Source of the DNA: Massilia sp. H-1
Lineage (GTDB): Bacteria > Pseudomonadota > Gammaproteobacteria > Burkholderiales > Burkholderiaceae_D
Length of the DNA: 64,000 nt
Direction of reading: 5' to 3'
Assembly: GCA_024703915.1 (NCBI GenBank)
Contig: CP087969.1
Span: forward strand, 2,604,001 to 2,668,000
The notes under the pieces were generated by a model, which was not told the DNA's origin, made no database searches, and saw only the letters and a program-made list of their open reading frames with translations. Position numbers and translations under genes: made by a program. Positions 1-10,354 of this stretch are shown here, piece after piece. Within the stretch, counting starts at the first letter, position 1; each line of letters opens with the position of its first letter.

Positions 1-605
1 CTCGATCTCAAGCGCAAGCTGGGCCTGCAGGACATGCGCCTGATCGGCTTCATCGGCTCCTTCTACGCCTACGAAGGCCTGGACGTGCTGCTGCGCGCGG
101 TGCCTAGCCATGATCGCCAGGCAGCCCGACCTGCGCGTGCTGCTGGTCGGCGGCGGGCCGCAAGACGCCCAGCTGCGCCAGCTTGCCAAAGACCTGCACA
201 TCGAAGACAAGGTCGTGTTCACCGGCCGCGTGCCGCACGAACAGGTGGCCATGTACTACGACCTGCTCGACGTGCTGGTCTACCCGCGCCTGTCGATGCG
301 CCTGACCGACCTGGTCACGCCGCTCAAGCCGCTCGAAGCGATGGCCCAGGGCCGCGTGCTGGCCGCCTCGGACGTGGGCGGCCATTTGGAACTGATCGAG
401 CATGGCAAGACCGGCGTACTGTTCAAGGCCAACGACCCGCAATCGCTGGCCGAGAACGTCGGCGCGCTGCTGGCCAGCCAGCACAGCTGGCCCGCCCTGC
501 GCGCCATCCGGCCGCCATTTCGTCGAGACCGAACGCAACTGGCCGATCAGCGTGGCCCGCTACAAGGCCATCTACGGCCGCCTGACGGGCAGCAGCGCCG
601 CATGA
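1..605 (+). CDS. GT4 glycosyltransferase, XrtA/PEP-CTERM EPS type (5' partial)
   Basis: The C-terminal two thirds of a GT-B fold glycosyltransferase; the start lies before the window. Readable parts are GSFYAYEGLDVLLRAV, then LLVGGGPQ, then YPRLSMRLTDLVTPLKPLEA followed by a Met-Ala-Gln-Gly and an SDVGGH segment. This arginine-rich, EAMAQGR-containing nucleotide-sugar pocket is typical of the glycosyltransferase that accompanies exosortase A (TIGR03063/TIGR04063-like; I am less sure of the exact model). It would transfer a sugar from a nucleotide donor to the lipid-linked EPS repeat at the inner membrane. Frame breaks lie near 105 (GTGCCTAGCC where GTGCCGGCC would restore Val-Pro-Ala-Met) and near 508. 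The stop TGA overlaps the next ATG at 602, so the two are translationally coupled. Confidence 0.85.
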
Positions 606-1794
606 AGATTCTGACGTTCAGCACCCTGTTCCCCAACGCGGAAAAGCCCGGACACGGCATTTTCGTGGAGACGCGTCTGCGCCACCTGGTCGCCAGCGGC
701 CAGGTCGAAGCGCGTGGTCGCGCCGGTGCCCTGGTTCCCGCTCAAGCACCCGCGCTTCGGCACCTACAGCGCCTATGCGCGCGCCGGGCGCCGAAGTGCG
801 TTCCGGGATCGCGGTGCTGCACCCACGCTATCCGGTGCTGCCCAAGATCGGCATGAACGTCGCCCCGCGCCTGCTGGCCAATGCCGTGCGCCCGGTGCTG
901 GCGCGCATGATCGACGACGGCTTCGATTTCGACCTGATCGACGCCCACTATTTCTATCCCGACGGCGTCGCCGCCGCCATGCTGGGCCAGTACTTCAACA
1001 AGCCGGTGGTGATCACCGCGCGCGGTTCCGACATCACGCTGTTCCCGTCCTACCCCAGGCCGCGCGCCAGATCGACTGGGCTGCTTACCCCGCGCCGCCG
1101 CCATCATCACCGTGTGCGACGCTGCTGCGACGAAGTGCTGCGCATGGGCGTGGACCCGGCCAAGGTGGTCTCGCTGCGCAACGGGGTCGACCTGCAGCTG
1201 TTCCGTCCCGTCGAGCGCGACGCCGTGCGCGCGCGCCTGGGCCTGACCGGCTTCACGCTGCTGGCCGTGGGCCACCTGGTGCCCGTCAAGGCGCAGGCGC
1301 TGGCCGTGGCCGCCCTGGCGCGCCTGCCCGACGTGCAGCTGCTGCTGGCCGGGAACGGTCCCCGACCGGGCCATGCTGGAACAGCTGGCCCAGGATCAGG
1401 GCGTGGCGCAGCGCGTGCGCTTTCTGGGCGCGCTGCCGCAAGCGGCCCTGCGCGACTACTACGGCGCCGCCGACGCGCTGGTGCTGCCGTCCGAACGCGA
1501 AGGCTGGGCCAACGTCCTGCTCGAATCGATGGCCTGCGGCACACCCGTGATCGCCAGCCGGGTCTGGGGCACGCCGGAAGTGGTGGCCGCGCCCGAAGCG
1601 GGGCTTGGCTGATGGCCGAACGCAGCGCCGCCATGGCGTGGCCGATGCCGTCAACGCCCTGCGCGCCGACTATCCGGACCGCGCCGCCACGCGCCGCTAT
1701 GCCGAGCGTTTCAGCTGGGACGACACCACCATGCGGCCAGCTCGCGCTGTTTAGCCGCGTACTCGCAGGACAAGGAGCAGCAGCTTATGCATGA
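602..1794 (+). CDS. GT4 glycosyltransferase
   Basis: A full-length GT4 enzyme of about 395 residues once frames are joined. The N-terminal Rossmann half starts MKILTFSTLFPNAEKPGHG and contains FDLIDAHYFYPDGVAAA and VITARGSDI; the C-terminal half has LVPVKAQALA, LLAGNGP, SEREGWANVLLESMACGTPV, the usual E-x7-E sugar-nucleotide binding motif. It would extend the EPS oligosaccharide on the cytoplasmic face of the membrane. Its ATG at 602 overlaps the upstream stop and its own stop (1792-1794) overlaps the deacetylase start. At least six indels break the frame (about 710, 785, 1065-1120, 1362, 1612, 1640 and 1730). Acceptor and donor cannot be read from sequence. Confidence 0.85.
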
Positions 1795-2840
1795 TTCACC
1801 GGGAACGCGCATGGGCCGCAGCCTGATTCGCACGCTGGGCAACGCGATCGCTGCTGCGCGACGACGGCCGCGGCCGCGCCTGCGTGGTCAATTACCACCG
1901 CATCCTCGAAGCGGCCGACCCGCTACTCGAATCGGAACCGGACGTGGCCACCTTCCGCTGGCAGATGGAGCTGCTGGCGAACTGCTTCAACGTCATTCCG
2001 CTGTACGAAGCGGTCGGGCTGATCGGCACCGGGCGCATGCCGCCGCGCGCCGTGTGCATCACCTTCGACGACGGCTACCGCTCGGTGCACGACCTGGCGC
2101 TACCGATTCTGCAGGAATTGAAGCTGCTTAGCCACGGTCTTCGTCACCAGCGGCTTTGTCGGCGGCGGCAATATGTGGAACGACCGCATCATCGAAGCGG
2201 TACAGAACCTGCTTAAGTAAGCCAGCTCGATCTGTCGGACCTGGGCCTGGGCAGCTATTCGCTGGCCAGCCTGGGCGACCGCAAGCAGAGCGTGGGACGG
2301 CTGACCGAGGCCAGCAAATACCTGCCGCCCCAGGCCAGGATCGCCCTGATCAAGCGCCTCGAGGCGATGGTCGGCGAGCACCTCGACCACGGCCTGATGC
2401 TGACCCCGGACATGGTGATCAACCTCGACCGCGCCGGGATCGAGATCGGCGCCCATACCATTTCGCACCCCATCCTCACCAGTCTGGACGACGCCAGTTC
2501 GCGGCTGGAGATCGAAGGGGGCAAGCGCGAACTGGAAGCCATCATCGGCAAACCGGTGCGCCTGTTCGCCTACCCCAACGGCAAGGTCGGCAAGGACTTC
2601 GACCAGCGCCACACCGCCATGGCGCGCGGCTTAGCTTTGCCGCCGCCTTCACCACCCGCAGCCGCGCCATCTCGGGCGGCACCGACCTGTACCAGCTGCC
2701 GCGCAGCCGCCCGTGGGACCGTTCGCCGTTCATGTTCGGCCTGCGCCTGCTGCGCTGGCTCGCATGGGACGAGCGGCCCGGCAACGATTACCAGCATGAC
2801 GACGCGCATACCCATGCGCCCGACGGAACCCGCATCATGA
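1787..2840 (+). CDS. Polysaccharide deacetylase family protein (NodB homology)
   Basis: A carbohydrate esterase 4 type protein, about 350 residues. The NodB motifs are visible: CITFDDGYRSVHDLA (motif 1, the Asp-Asp pair for metal and catalysis) and IGAHTISHPIL (motif 2, the two His metal ligands), preceded by VVNYHRIL. Members of this subgroup within EPS clusters remove N-acetyl groups from hexosamines in the growing or exported polymer. Frames change at about 1852, 2127 (CTGCTTAGCC for CTGCCGGCC, restoring LPATVFVTSGF), 2211 and 2630. The stop TGA at 2838-2840 overlaps the next ATG (2837). As written, the last stretch reads into the next gene without a stop, so one more indel just before 2837 is likely. 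Confidence 0.85.
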
Positions 2841-4082
2841 ATACCCGTGTTTTACTGACCGCCTTCCATTTCCCGCCGCAAGCGGCCAGCAGCGGCATTC
2901 AGCGCACGCTGAGCTTCTCGCGCCACCTGGGCAGCCATGGCTGGGACCCGATGGTGCTGTCTGCCAATCCGCGCGCCTACAGCGTGCAGAATCCCTCGCA
3001 GCTGGCCAGCGTGCCGCCCAACCTGGTGGTACGGCGCGCGTTCGCCCTCGACAGCAAGCGCCACCTCGGCATCAAGGGCCGCTATCCGGAAGCGCTGGCC
3101 CTGCCCGACCGCTGGGTATCGTGGTGGTTCGGCGGCGTGGCTAAGCGGGCTGTCGATGATACGCAAGTACAAGCCGCAGGTGCTGTGGTCCACCTTCCCG
3201 ATCGCCACCTCGCATCTGATCGCGCTCGCCCTGCACCGCATCAGCGGTCTGCCCTGGGTGGCCGACTTCCGCGATCCGATGCTGCAAAGCTCGTATCCGG
3301 TCTCGCGCATGCAGCGCGCCGTGTATGCGTGGATCGAACGCCAGACCATCGAGCGTTGCACGGCGGCCGTGTTCACCACCCACAGTGCGCGCGATTCCTA
3401 CGTGGCGCGCTTCCCGGCGCTGCCCGCGTCCAAGTTTTCGGTGATCGAGAACGGCTACGATGAAGACGGTTTCGGCGGCGCCGATCCGCAGCCGGTGGTG
3501 CCGGGCGCCTGCCTGACGCTGCTGCACAGCGGGGTCCTGTACGACACCGGACGCGACCCGTCGCCCTTCTTCGGCGCGCTGGCCGCGCTGCGCAAGGACG
3601 GCAAGATCGGCGCCGCCAGTCTGCGCGTGATCCTGCGCGCCGGGCGAGATGGAAGCGATTGCCGCGCTGATCGCCAAGTACGAGGTGGGCGACATCGTCC
3701 GGGTCGAGCCGCCCGTGCCCTACCGCGAGGCGCTCGCCGAAATGCTGGCCGCCGACGGCCTGATTGTGTTCCAGGGTACGCCCTTCAACACCCAGATCCC
3801 GGCCAAGATCTACGAGTACTTCCGGGCCCTGCAAACCGGTGCTGGGCCTGGTCGACACCAGCGGCGAGACGGCGCGCGTGCTGCGCGCGGCCAGGCTTCG
3901 ACAGCATCGCCGACATGAACAGCAGCGCGGCCATCGCGCCGGTGGTCGAACGCCTGCTGGCGCAGATTCGCCAGCGCGAAGCCTACGTGGCGACCGAGGA
4001 GCTGATCGCCTCGTCCTCGCGCACCCACCGCGCGCCAGCTGGCCACGATCCTGAACCAGGCCATGGCGGGAGCCGTCGATGA
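2837..4082 (+). CDS. GT4-like glycosyltransferase
   Basis: A protein of about 415 residues beginning MNTRVLLTAFHFPPQAASSG, an N-terminal pattern (FPP...SGIQRT) common to GT4 enzymes of EPS and capsule loci. WVADFRDPM in the middle and the C-terminal LIVFQGTPFNTQIPAKIYEY, where the Glu near the nucleotide pocket and the preceding FNTQIPAK motif fit the WcaI/Fnl2-like branch, support the call. Frame breaks occur at 3138 (GTGGCTAAGCGGG where GTGGCCGGCGGG restores VAGGLSMIRK), 3645, 3838, 3893 and 4033. Stop TGA 4080-4082 overlaps the flippase ATG at 4079. Substrates are not predictable. Confidence 0.8.
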
Positions 4083-5595
4083 GCGCGGACCTGCGCTCGA
4101 AGACCGTGCGTGCGATCGGCCATCTGGGCCTGGGCGGCGCGCTCGGCAAGATCGTCTCGCTGGGCACCACCCTGATCATGGCGCGTCTGCTCAGCCCCGC
4201 CGACTACGGCCTGATGGCGATGGCCATGGTGGTGATCGGCTTCGTCGGCTTCTTCAACGAAGTGGGCATCGGTTCGGCCATTGTCCAGAAGCCGAAGCTG
4301 ACCACCACCGAAGTAAACGGCTGCTTCGCGATCGCCCTCATCGCCAGCGCCGTGCTGTCGCTGATCACCTTCCTGCTGAGCGGCGTCATGGCGCGCTTTT
4401 TCGGCAATCCGCAGCTCGAGGCGATGATCGCGGCGCTGTCGCTCGCCTTCATCCTGGGCGCCTTCGGCACGGTGCCGCTGGCCTTCCTGCGCAAGGAACT
4501 CCATTTCAAGGCGATCAGCCTAAGCATCACCATTCTGGCGATCCTGGTGCAAAGCGCCGTGGCCCTGGTGCTGGCCTGGCGCGGCTTCGGCGTGTGGTCG
4601 CTGGTATGGGGCTCGCTGGTGTCGAGCGCCCTGCAGTCGGTCGGCGCCTTCTGGCTCTCGCCATGGCGTCCGCGCGGCGCCTACGACCTGCGCGAAGCGG
4701 CTTCTACCCTGGTGATGTACGGTCTGAAAGTGACCAGCAGCCGCGTGTTCTGGTACCTGTATACCAATGCCGACAAGGTCATCATCGGCAAGGTGCTGGG
4801 CGAGCGCGCTGGGCATTTACGATATGGCGTTTTCGCTGGCCACGCTGCCGAGCAGCCAGATCACCACGCTGGCCACCAACGTCGCCTCGCCGCTGTTCTC
4901 CAAACTGCAGGACGACCTGCCCAAACTGCGCGCCTTCATCCTGCATTTCACGCGCGGGATCGCCTACGTCACCTACCCGGCCCTGATCGGGATGCTGGTC
5001 TGCTCGCCGGAACTGGTCAGTGTCATGTTGGGCGACAAATGGGTCGACCTGCTGATCCCGTTCGGGGCGCTGTGCCTGATGGGACTGATCAAGTCGGTCG
5101 ATCCCCTGCTGTCGCAGGTCCTGATCGCCACCGGCAACGCGGGCCGGCTGTCGGCCTACACGCTCATGTGCGGCATCGCGATGACGGTGTCGGTGCTGGT
5201 GGGCGCCCATTTCGGCGGCTTGCGCGGCGTGTCGCTGGTCTGGCTGCTGGTCTATCCGGTACTGTCGGTCAAGCTGCTGTACGACGTGTGCCGCATCACC
5301 GGCCTGACCATGTCGGAATACTACCGCTCGCTGCTGCCGGTGCTGGCGGCGGCCGTCGCGATGGCGCTGGTGGTGCTGGCGGTGCGCACCTGGATGCTGA
5401 CGCTGGGCGTGCCCACGGCGGTCACCCTGGTCGCCGAAATCGCGGCCAGCAGGGACCAGCTACGTGCTTTGGATCGTCTACCTGGACCGGCGCGGCATGA
5501 GCGAAATCAGGCAGGTGCTGATCGATCTGGGCATCTCGGCGCAGCGCCTCGAACGCTGGCCGTTCAACCGGACTAACCCTTCTATAGCGGAGTAA
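4079..5595 (+). CDS. Oligosaccharide flippase (MOP superfamily, Wzx/WzxC-like)
   Basis: About 500 residues with roughly 12-14 hydrophobic segments, beginning MSADLRSKTVRAIGHLGLGG and carrying the MOP signature ARLLSPADYGLMAMA near residue 40. This family flips lipid-linked oligosaccharide from the cytoplasmic to the periplasmic face; a WzxC-like member fits a Wzx/Wzy type EPS system. The middle reads TNADKVIIGKVLGERALGIY once a two-base deletion in a CG run near 4805 is repaired. A second frame break is near 5450. With that repaired the C-terminus ends NRTNPSIAE at stop TAA 5593-5595, two bases before the next GTG. It sits inside the run of glycosyltransferase genes. Confidence 0.88.
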
Positions 5596-5597
5596 AA

Positions 5598-6767
5598 GTG
5601 AGTCAAGAAGTCAACCGAATGCTGCCCGCGGTCGTGGTCGGCGGCGGCCTGAATGCCCTGGGCATCGTGCGCAGCCTGGGCCAGGCGGGCATTCCTTTGA
5701 TCGTCGTCGATCAGGATCCGAAATCATGCGCGATGCGTTCGCGCTTCGGGCGCAAGGTGGTTTGCGCCGCGCTCGAGGGCGAGGTGTTTGTCAACTGCCT
5801 GCTGGAGCTGGCACGCGGCGCGCCTGCGCAACTGATGCTGTTCGTGACCGAAGAGAAAAGCGTGAACGAGGTCTCGGCCTCGCGCGCCCGGCTGGCGCCG
5901 CGCTTCCTGCTGCGCCTGCCTGCGAGCACGAGCGCCTGATGGCGCTGATGCACAAGCAGGGCTTCCAGCAGCTGGCCGAAGGCGTGGGCGCACCGGTGCC
6001 GCGCACGGTGCGCCTGCAAAGTCCGGCCGACCTGCCTGGCCGCCGATGCGCTCAGCTATCCCTGCGTGTTCAAGCCGAGCGAAAAGAATTGCGCCTACGG
6101 CGCCCAGTTCAAGAAGGCCTACAAGGTCGCCTCGCCTACCGAAGTGGCCGAACTGTACGCGCGCATCCATCCCGTAATGGCCGACATGGTGGTCCAGGAA
6201 TGGATCGAAGGCAGCGACGCCGACGTCTATTTCTGCCTGCAGTACGTGGGCGCCGACGGCGAGGCGGTCAGCTCCTTCGCCGGGCGCAAGATCCGCGCCT
6301 GGCCGCCCCGCATCGGCGGCACCGCCAGCTGCACCGCGGCCTGGGACGTGGCCGAGGAACTCAAGGTCATGACCACCACCTTCTTCCGCCAGGTCGGCTT
6401 CACCGGCATGGGCAGCATGGAATACAAGCGCGACGCACGCGACGGCCGCTTCTACATGGTCGAACCGACCGTGGGGCGCACCGACTTCCAGGAAGAAGTC
6501 GCATCCCTGAACGGCGTGAACATTCCGCAGGCCGCCTATCTGTACGAGTCCGGCCTGGCGCCGGTCGCGCCGGGGAAGGCCGCGGTCCCGCAGATCTGGC
6601 GCGAACCAATGTGCGACCGCTGGTCGTTCGAGGAAGGCGGCGGCCAGGTCGACGAGCGCTCGCGCAGCCATGCGGTGAACGACGCTTACTGGCGCTGGAA
6701 CGATCCGATGCCCTGGATCGACCTGATGGCCGGACGCGTGCTGGCCCGGCTGGGACGCAAAGCTTGA
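5598..6767 (+). CDS. ATP-grasp domain protein (carboxylate-amine ligase-like)
   Basis: A 390-residue protein starting at GTG 5598 two bases after the flippase stop; AGCGGAGTAAAAGTG gives a short ribosome-binding region. The N-terminus MLPAVVVGGGLNALGIVRSL is a pre-ATP-grasp Rossmann segment; PCVFKPSEKNCAYGAQFKKA gives the ATP-binding Lys, VVQEWIEGSDADVYF and a later MEYKRDARDGRFYMVEPTVG give the Glu/Asn-like metal-binding strands. Proteins of this fold join a carboxylate to an amine using ATP. In this place, next to a DegT-like aminotransferase, it may attach an amino acid or amide to a sugar or precursor, which is inference. Frame breaks near 5925 and 6038. Stop TGA overlaps the following TTG start. 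Confidence 0.8.
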
Positions 6768-7975
6768 TCCGCCACGCCCTCTCGTATGCCGACTGGTCGG
6801 GCGCCGAATACGGCGGCGGCCGGCTGCCTGCTGAGTGGGCGCATTGCCGACGGTCCGCACCCGGCGCGCCTGGCCGCCGCGCTGGCGGCGCGCCACGCGC
6901 CGTCGGCCGCCTTTCCCGTCAATTACGGGCACACCGCGCTGGCCATCGCGCTCGACCTGTTCCGCGCCCGCGCGCCCGGGCGCAGCGAGGTGCTGGTGCT
7001 TAGGCCTACATTTGCCCGAGCGTGGTGCAGACGGTCGCCGCGGCCTGGCCTGCGCGCGGTCGCGGTCGCGGTCGGCCCCGACCTGAACCTGACGCCGGCG
7101 GGCGGTGGCGGCGGCGCTCGGCCCGGCCACGCTGGCGGTCGTCGCGCCCCACATGTTCGGCTGCCCGGCGCGGATCGGCGCCATCGAGGCACTGTGCTTA
7201 AGCAAGCGGGCGTGTTCCTGGTCGACGATGCCGCGCAAGTGGTCGGCGAAACCAGCGAAGGCCGTTTGCTGGGCACGTTCGGCGACGTCGGCCTGATCAG
7301 CTTTGCCCAGTCCAAGGCGGTGGTGACCGGGGTGCGCGGCTCGGGCGGCGTGTTGCTGGTCAACCGCCCCGAGTTCGAGGCCGACGCGCGCCGCGCCTGC
7401 GAAGCGCTGCCGCTGCCGCGCGGACGGCTGCGCGCGTTCGCCTATTTCGTCTGGAATTACCTGTGGGCGGCGCGCACCGGCAAGACCGGCTATTACCTGG
7501 CGCGCGCTTAAAGCAGCAAGCTGGGCGTGCTTAAGGCACCGGCGGCCGAAGCGCGCCCCCGCATCAGCAATCTGGAAGCGGCGCTCGCGCTGGTCCAGCT
7601 GGAGCGCCTGGCCAGCCTGCGCGCGGCGAAGATCCGGGTGGCTTAGCCTGTATCACGCGGCGCTGGCCGGGGTCGGCTTCCCGCAGTACGCGCCGGGGCG
7701 CTACCTGTCGCGTATCATGCTGGCGCTGCCGCCGGGGATGGCGCTGGCGCCGTTCCGGGCGGCGCTCGAGCGCAGCCGGCGTGGCCACCCGGCTCGGCTA
7801 TACGCTGCCGGTCGACCCCGCCCGGCCGGACGCCCATGCGGCGCAACTGGCGCAGCAGCTGTTCGGCGTGCCGTTTTCGGCCGCCATGCAGGAACGCGAC
7901 ATCAAGGACATTTGCAGCATAGTGAGTAAGACGATGGCGCAGACCGCGCCGCAATTTGGAAACGTAAACACATGA
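6764..7975 (+). CDS. DegT/DnrJ/EryC1/StrS-type aminotransferase homologue
   Basis: About 400 residues of fold-type I PLP enzyme. VFLVDDAAQVVGETSEG supplies the PLP-contacting Asp, and SFAQSKAVVTGVRGSGG places the Schiff-base Lys in the family's usual position. TTG at 6764 overlaps the upstream stop and is the likely start. The sequence is badly interrupted at GCCGGC-type sites: 7009 (restores LVPAYICPSVVQTV), 7197 (restores LCRQAGVFLVDD), 7507 (an in-frame stop appears; restores ARAGSKLG), 7529, 7642 and 7774. It would aminate a keto-sugar or, with the ATP-grasp neighbour, act on another EPS precursor. The N-terminal ~25 residues are poorly defined. Stop overlaps the next ATG (ATGA at 7972). 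Confidence 0.8.
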
Positions 7976-9118
7976 ACCACATCAAACAGCTCATCAAAGA
8001 CACCTTCGGCGCGTCGGTCAAGCCGCCGCAAGCGATCGAAGTCCACCTCAAGGCCGCCGCCGACTGGCTGCTGCGCGCGCAACAGGGCACGCCCGACGAC
8101 GGCGTCGCCCACAGCTTCGACATCCGCGCCCAGAAATGGACCGCCTCCTATCCCGAGACCACCGGCTACGTGATCCCGACCCTGTATGACTACGCGACGC
8201 TGTACCAGGCGCCCGAATACGCGGCCGCGGCGCGTGATGACGCAATGGGAATCGGATATCCAGATGGCCGACGGCGGCGTGCGCGCCGGGACCATGGATG
8301 CCGAGATCGTCGCGCCCACCATCTTCAATACCGGTCAGGCGCTGTTCGGCTGGGCCAAGGCCTATGTCGAAACCGGCGACGAGCTGTTCAAGACCTCGCT
8401 GATCCGCGCCTCCGACTGGCTGGTCGCGGCCCAGGACGAGGACGGCGCCTGGCGCCGTTTCGCCTCGCCCTTCACCAGCTCCAAGCTCAACAGCTACAAC
8501 ACCCGTTCCGCGTTCGGCCTGGTGCGCGCCTATGAAGCGCTGGGCGATGCGCGCTACCTCGCGGCGGCGGTCAAGAACGTCGAATGGACGCTGGCGCGCG
8601 CCTTCCCGAACGACTGGCTGCCCGATAACTGCCTGACCATCAACGCCGATCTGACGGCGCTGACCCACACCATCGCCTACTCGATCCGCGGCATCCTGGA
8701 AGTGGGTCTGGCGGCCGGACGTCCCGAATTCATCGAGCGCGCGCACCGCATGGCCAAGCACGTGGCGCTGCGCCAGCGCGCCGACGGCGCCCTGCCTAAG
8801 CCTACTACACGCCGGAATGGGAGACCCGGGTCAGCTGGACCTGCGTGACGGGCAATTCGCAGATGGCGATCAACTGGCTGCGCCTGGCCCAGCTGACCGG
8901 CGACCGGTCACTGATCGAGCACGCCAAACGCGCCAACCGCTTCAACATGAGCATCCAGGATCTGTCGACCGATGACGCGTGTGCGCGCCGCCCTGAAAGG
9001 CTCGCATCCGGTCAATGGCGGCTACATGACCTACAAGTATCCGAACTGGGCCACCAAGTTCTTCATGGACGGCCTGATGCTGGAACAGCACTTCGACAAG
9101 ATCACCAACATCGGCTAA
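7972..9118 (+). CDS. Alpha/alpha-barrel (six-hairpin type) protein of EPS locus, function unknown
   Basis: A 380-residue cytoplasmic-looking protein, no signal peptide. Repeated helical hairpins with motifs such as AAADWLLRAQQGTPDDGVAH, TTGYVIPTLYDYA, FNTGQALFGWAKAY, RASDWLVAAQDEDGAW and MAINWLRLAQLTGD are typical of alpha/alpha toroids used by glycoside hydrolases, epimerases and lyases. Fourfold recurrence of a W-L-x-x-AQ pattern is seen directly. It is fourth in a chain of overlapping genes, so it probably acts on the same EPS or on a glycan intermediate. Frame breaks near 8230, 8797 (CTGCCTAAGCCTAC for CTGCCGGCCTAC, giving LPAYYTPEWETRVSW) and 8985. Stop TAA 9116-9118 shares bases with the convergent gene's stop. 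Confidence 0.75.
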
Positions 9119-10354
9119 ACCAGCACCTCGGCCCCGCATGGGTGGCTGAGGAAGCCAACTGGACTGGCCGTCAGGCCGTAGGCGCCCGACTGGAACACCA
9201 CGATCAGATCTCCCTCGGCGGCATGGCCGAGGTCCATCCGGTCGGCCAGCAGGTCGAGCGGCGTGCACAGCGGCCCCACCACGTAGACGGGTGTATCGGG
9301 CTGCGCCATGCGGTTGCCGACCGCGACCGGATAATTCTTGCGGATCACCTGACCGAAATTGCCCGACGCCGCCAGATGATGGTGCAGGCCGCCGTCGGTG
9401 ACCAGGAACAGCTGGCCGCGCGAGGTCTTGCGTTCGATCACGCGCGCCACATACACCCCCGCTTCGCCCACCAGATAGCGACCCAGTTCGATCGCCATGC
9501 GCGCCTGCGGCAGCGCGCGCCACCTGCTGCTGCAGCGCGGCCAGGTGAGCGCCGATGGGCGCGATGTCGAGCGCCACTTCACCCGGGAAGTAGGGAATGC
9601 CGAAACCGCCGCCCACGTTCAGGTGGGTGACCGGGTCAGGCGCGTCGCCCGCCAGGCGCAGCGCCAACGCCACCGCCTGCGACTGCGCATCCATGATCGC
9701 CTCGGCCTTGAGGCTTTGCGAGCCGCTGAAAATCTGGAAGCTTAAGCAATCGCCACGCCTGGCTGCCGTGCGCCAGCGCCAGCATGGCCGGAATGCGCTC
9801 GGCATCGATCCCGAACTGCTTGGCCCCGCCGCCCATCTTCATGCCCGAGGAGCGCAGCTCGAAATCGGGATTGACGCGCAGGACCGCCCGCGCCGCGATG
9901 CCGCTTTGCTGCGACAGATCGGCCAGGAGGCGAATCTCGCGTTCCGATTCGAGATTGATGCATACAGCCGGCGGCCAGCGCCTGCGCCAGTTCGGCCGCC
10001 GATTTGCAGGGACCGGCGAAGCCGATGCGCGCGACAAGGATTGGCGTGTCGAGCGCGACTTTCATTTCGCCACCGGAGGCCACGTCCAGACCGTCGACCA
10101 GGCTTAGGCCATGTGCTGCACCAGGGCTTAGGCATGGGATTGGCCTTGATCGAATAATGCAGGGCGACTTCGGGCGGCAGATGGCTGCGCACGTGCGCCA
10201 CGCGCGCCGACAGCAGGCCGCGGTCGTAGGCATAGAACGGGGTGGCGCCGACCCGCTGCGCGAGCCGCGTGAGCGGCATGCCGCCCACCTGCAGGCAATC
10301 GTCAATCACGGGGAACTGGGTCTGCGGTGCGTGCACCGGCTTGGAGCCGCTCAT
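9115..10354 (-). CDS. PLP-dependent decarboxylase, exosortase A system-associated (LysA-like)
   Basis: A fold-type III (alanine racemase/ornithine decarboxylase) enzyme of about 410 residues. ALHYSIKANPMPALVQHM carries the PLP Lys, GGGFGIPYFPGE is the phosphate-binding glycine loop, ELGRYLVGEAGVYVARVIER follows, and VVGPLCTPLDLLADRM contains the catalytic Cys-Thr-Pro-Leu-Asp. The product resembles diaminopimelate/ornithine decarboxylases but belongs to the XrtA-associated subgroup (TIGR03099), always found with the ligase and carrier protein seen here; its substrate is not known. Breaks at 9520, 9742, 9967, 10104 and 10125. The last two need GCCGGC restored. ATG at 10354 overlaps the ligase stop; the 3' end shares CTAA (9115-9118) with the convergent neighbour. 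Confidence 0.88.

Noticed and set aside
5724..7238. A 504-codon open frame on the - strand
   Set aside because: It lies opposite the ATP-grasp and aminotransferase genes, which have clear motifs on the + strand; long antisense frames are common at this G+C.
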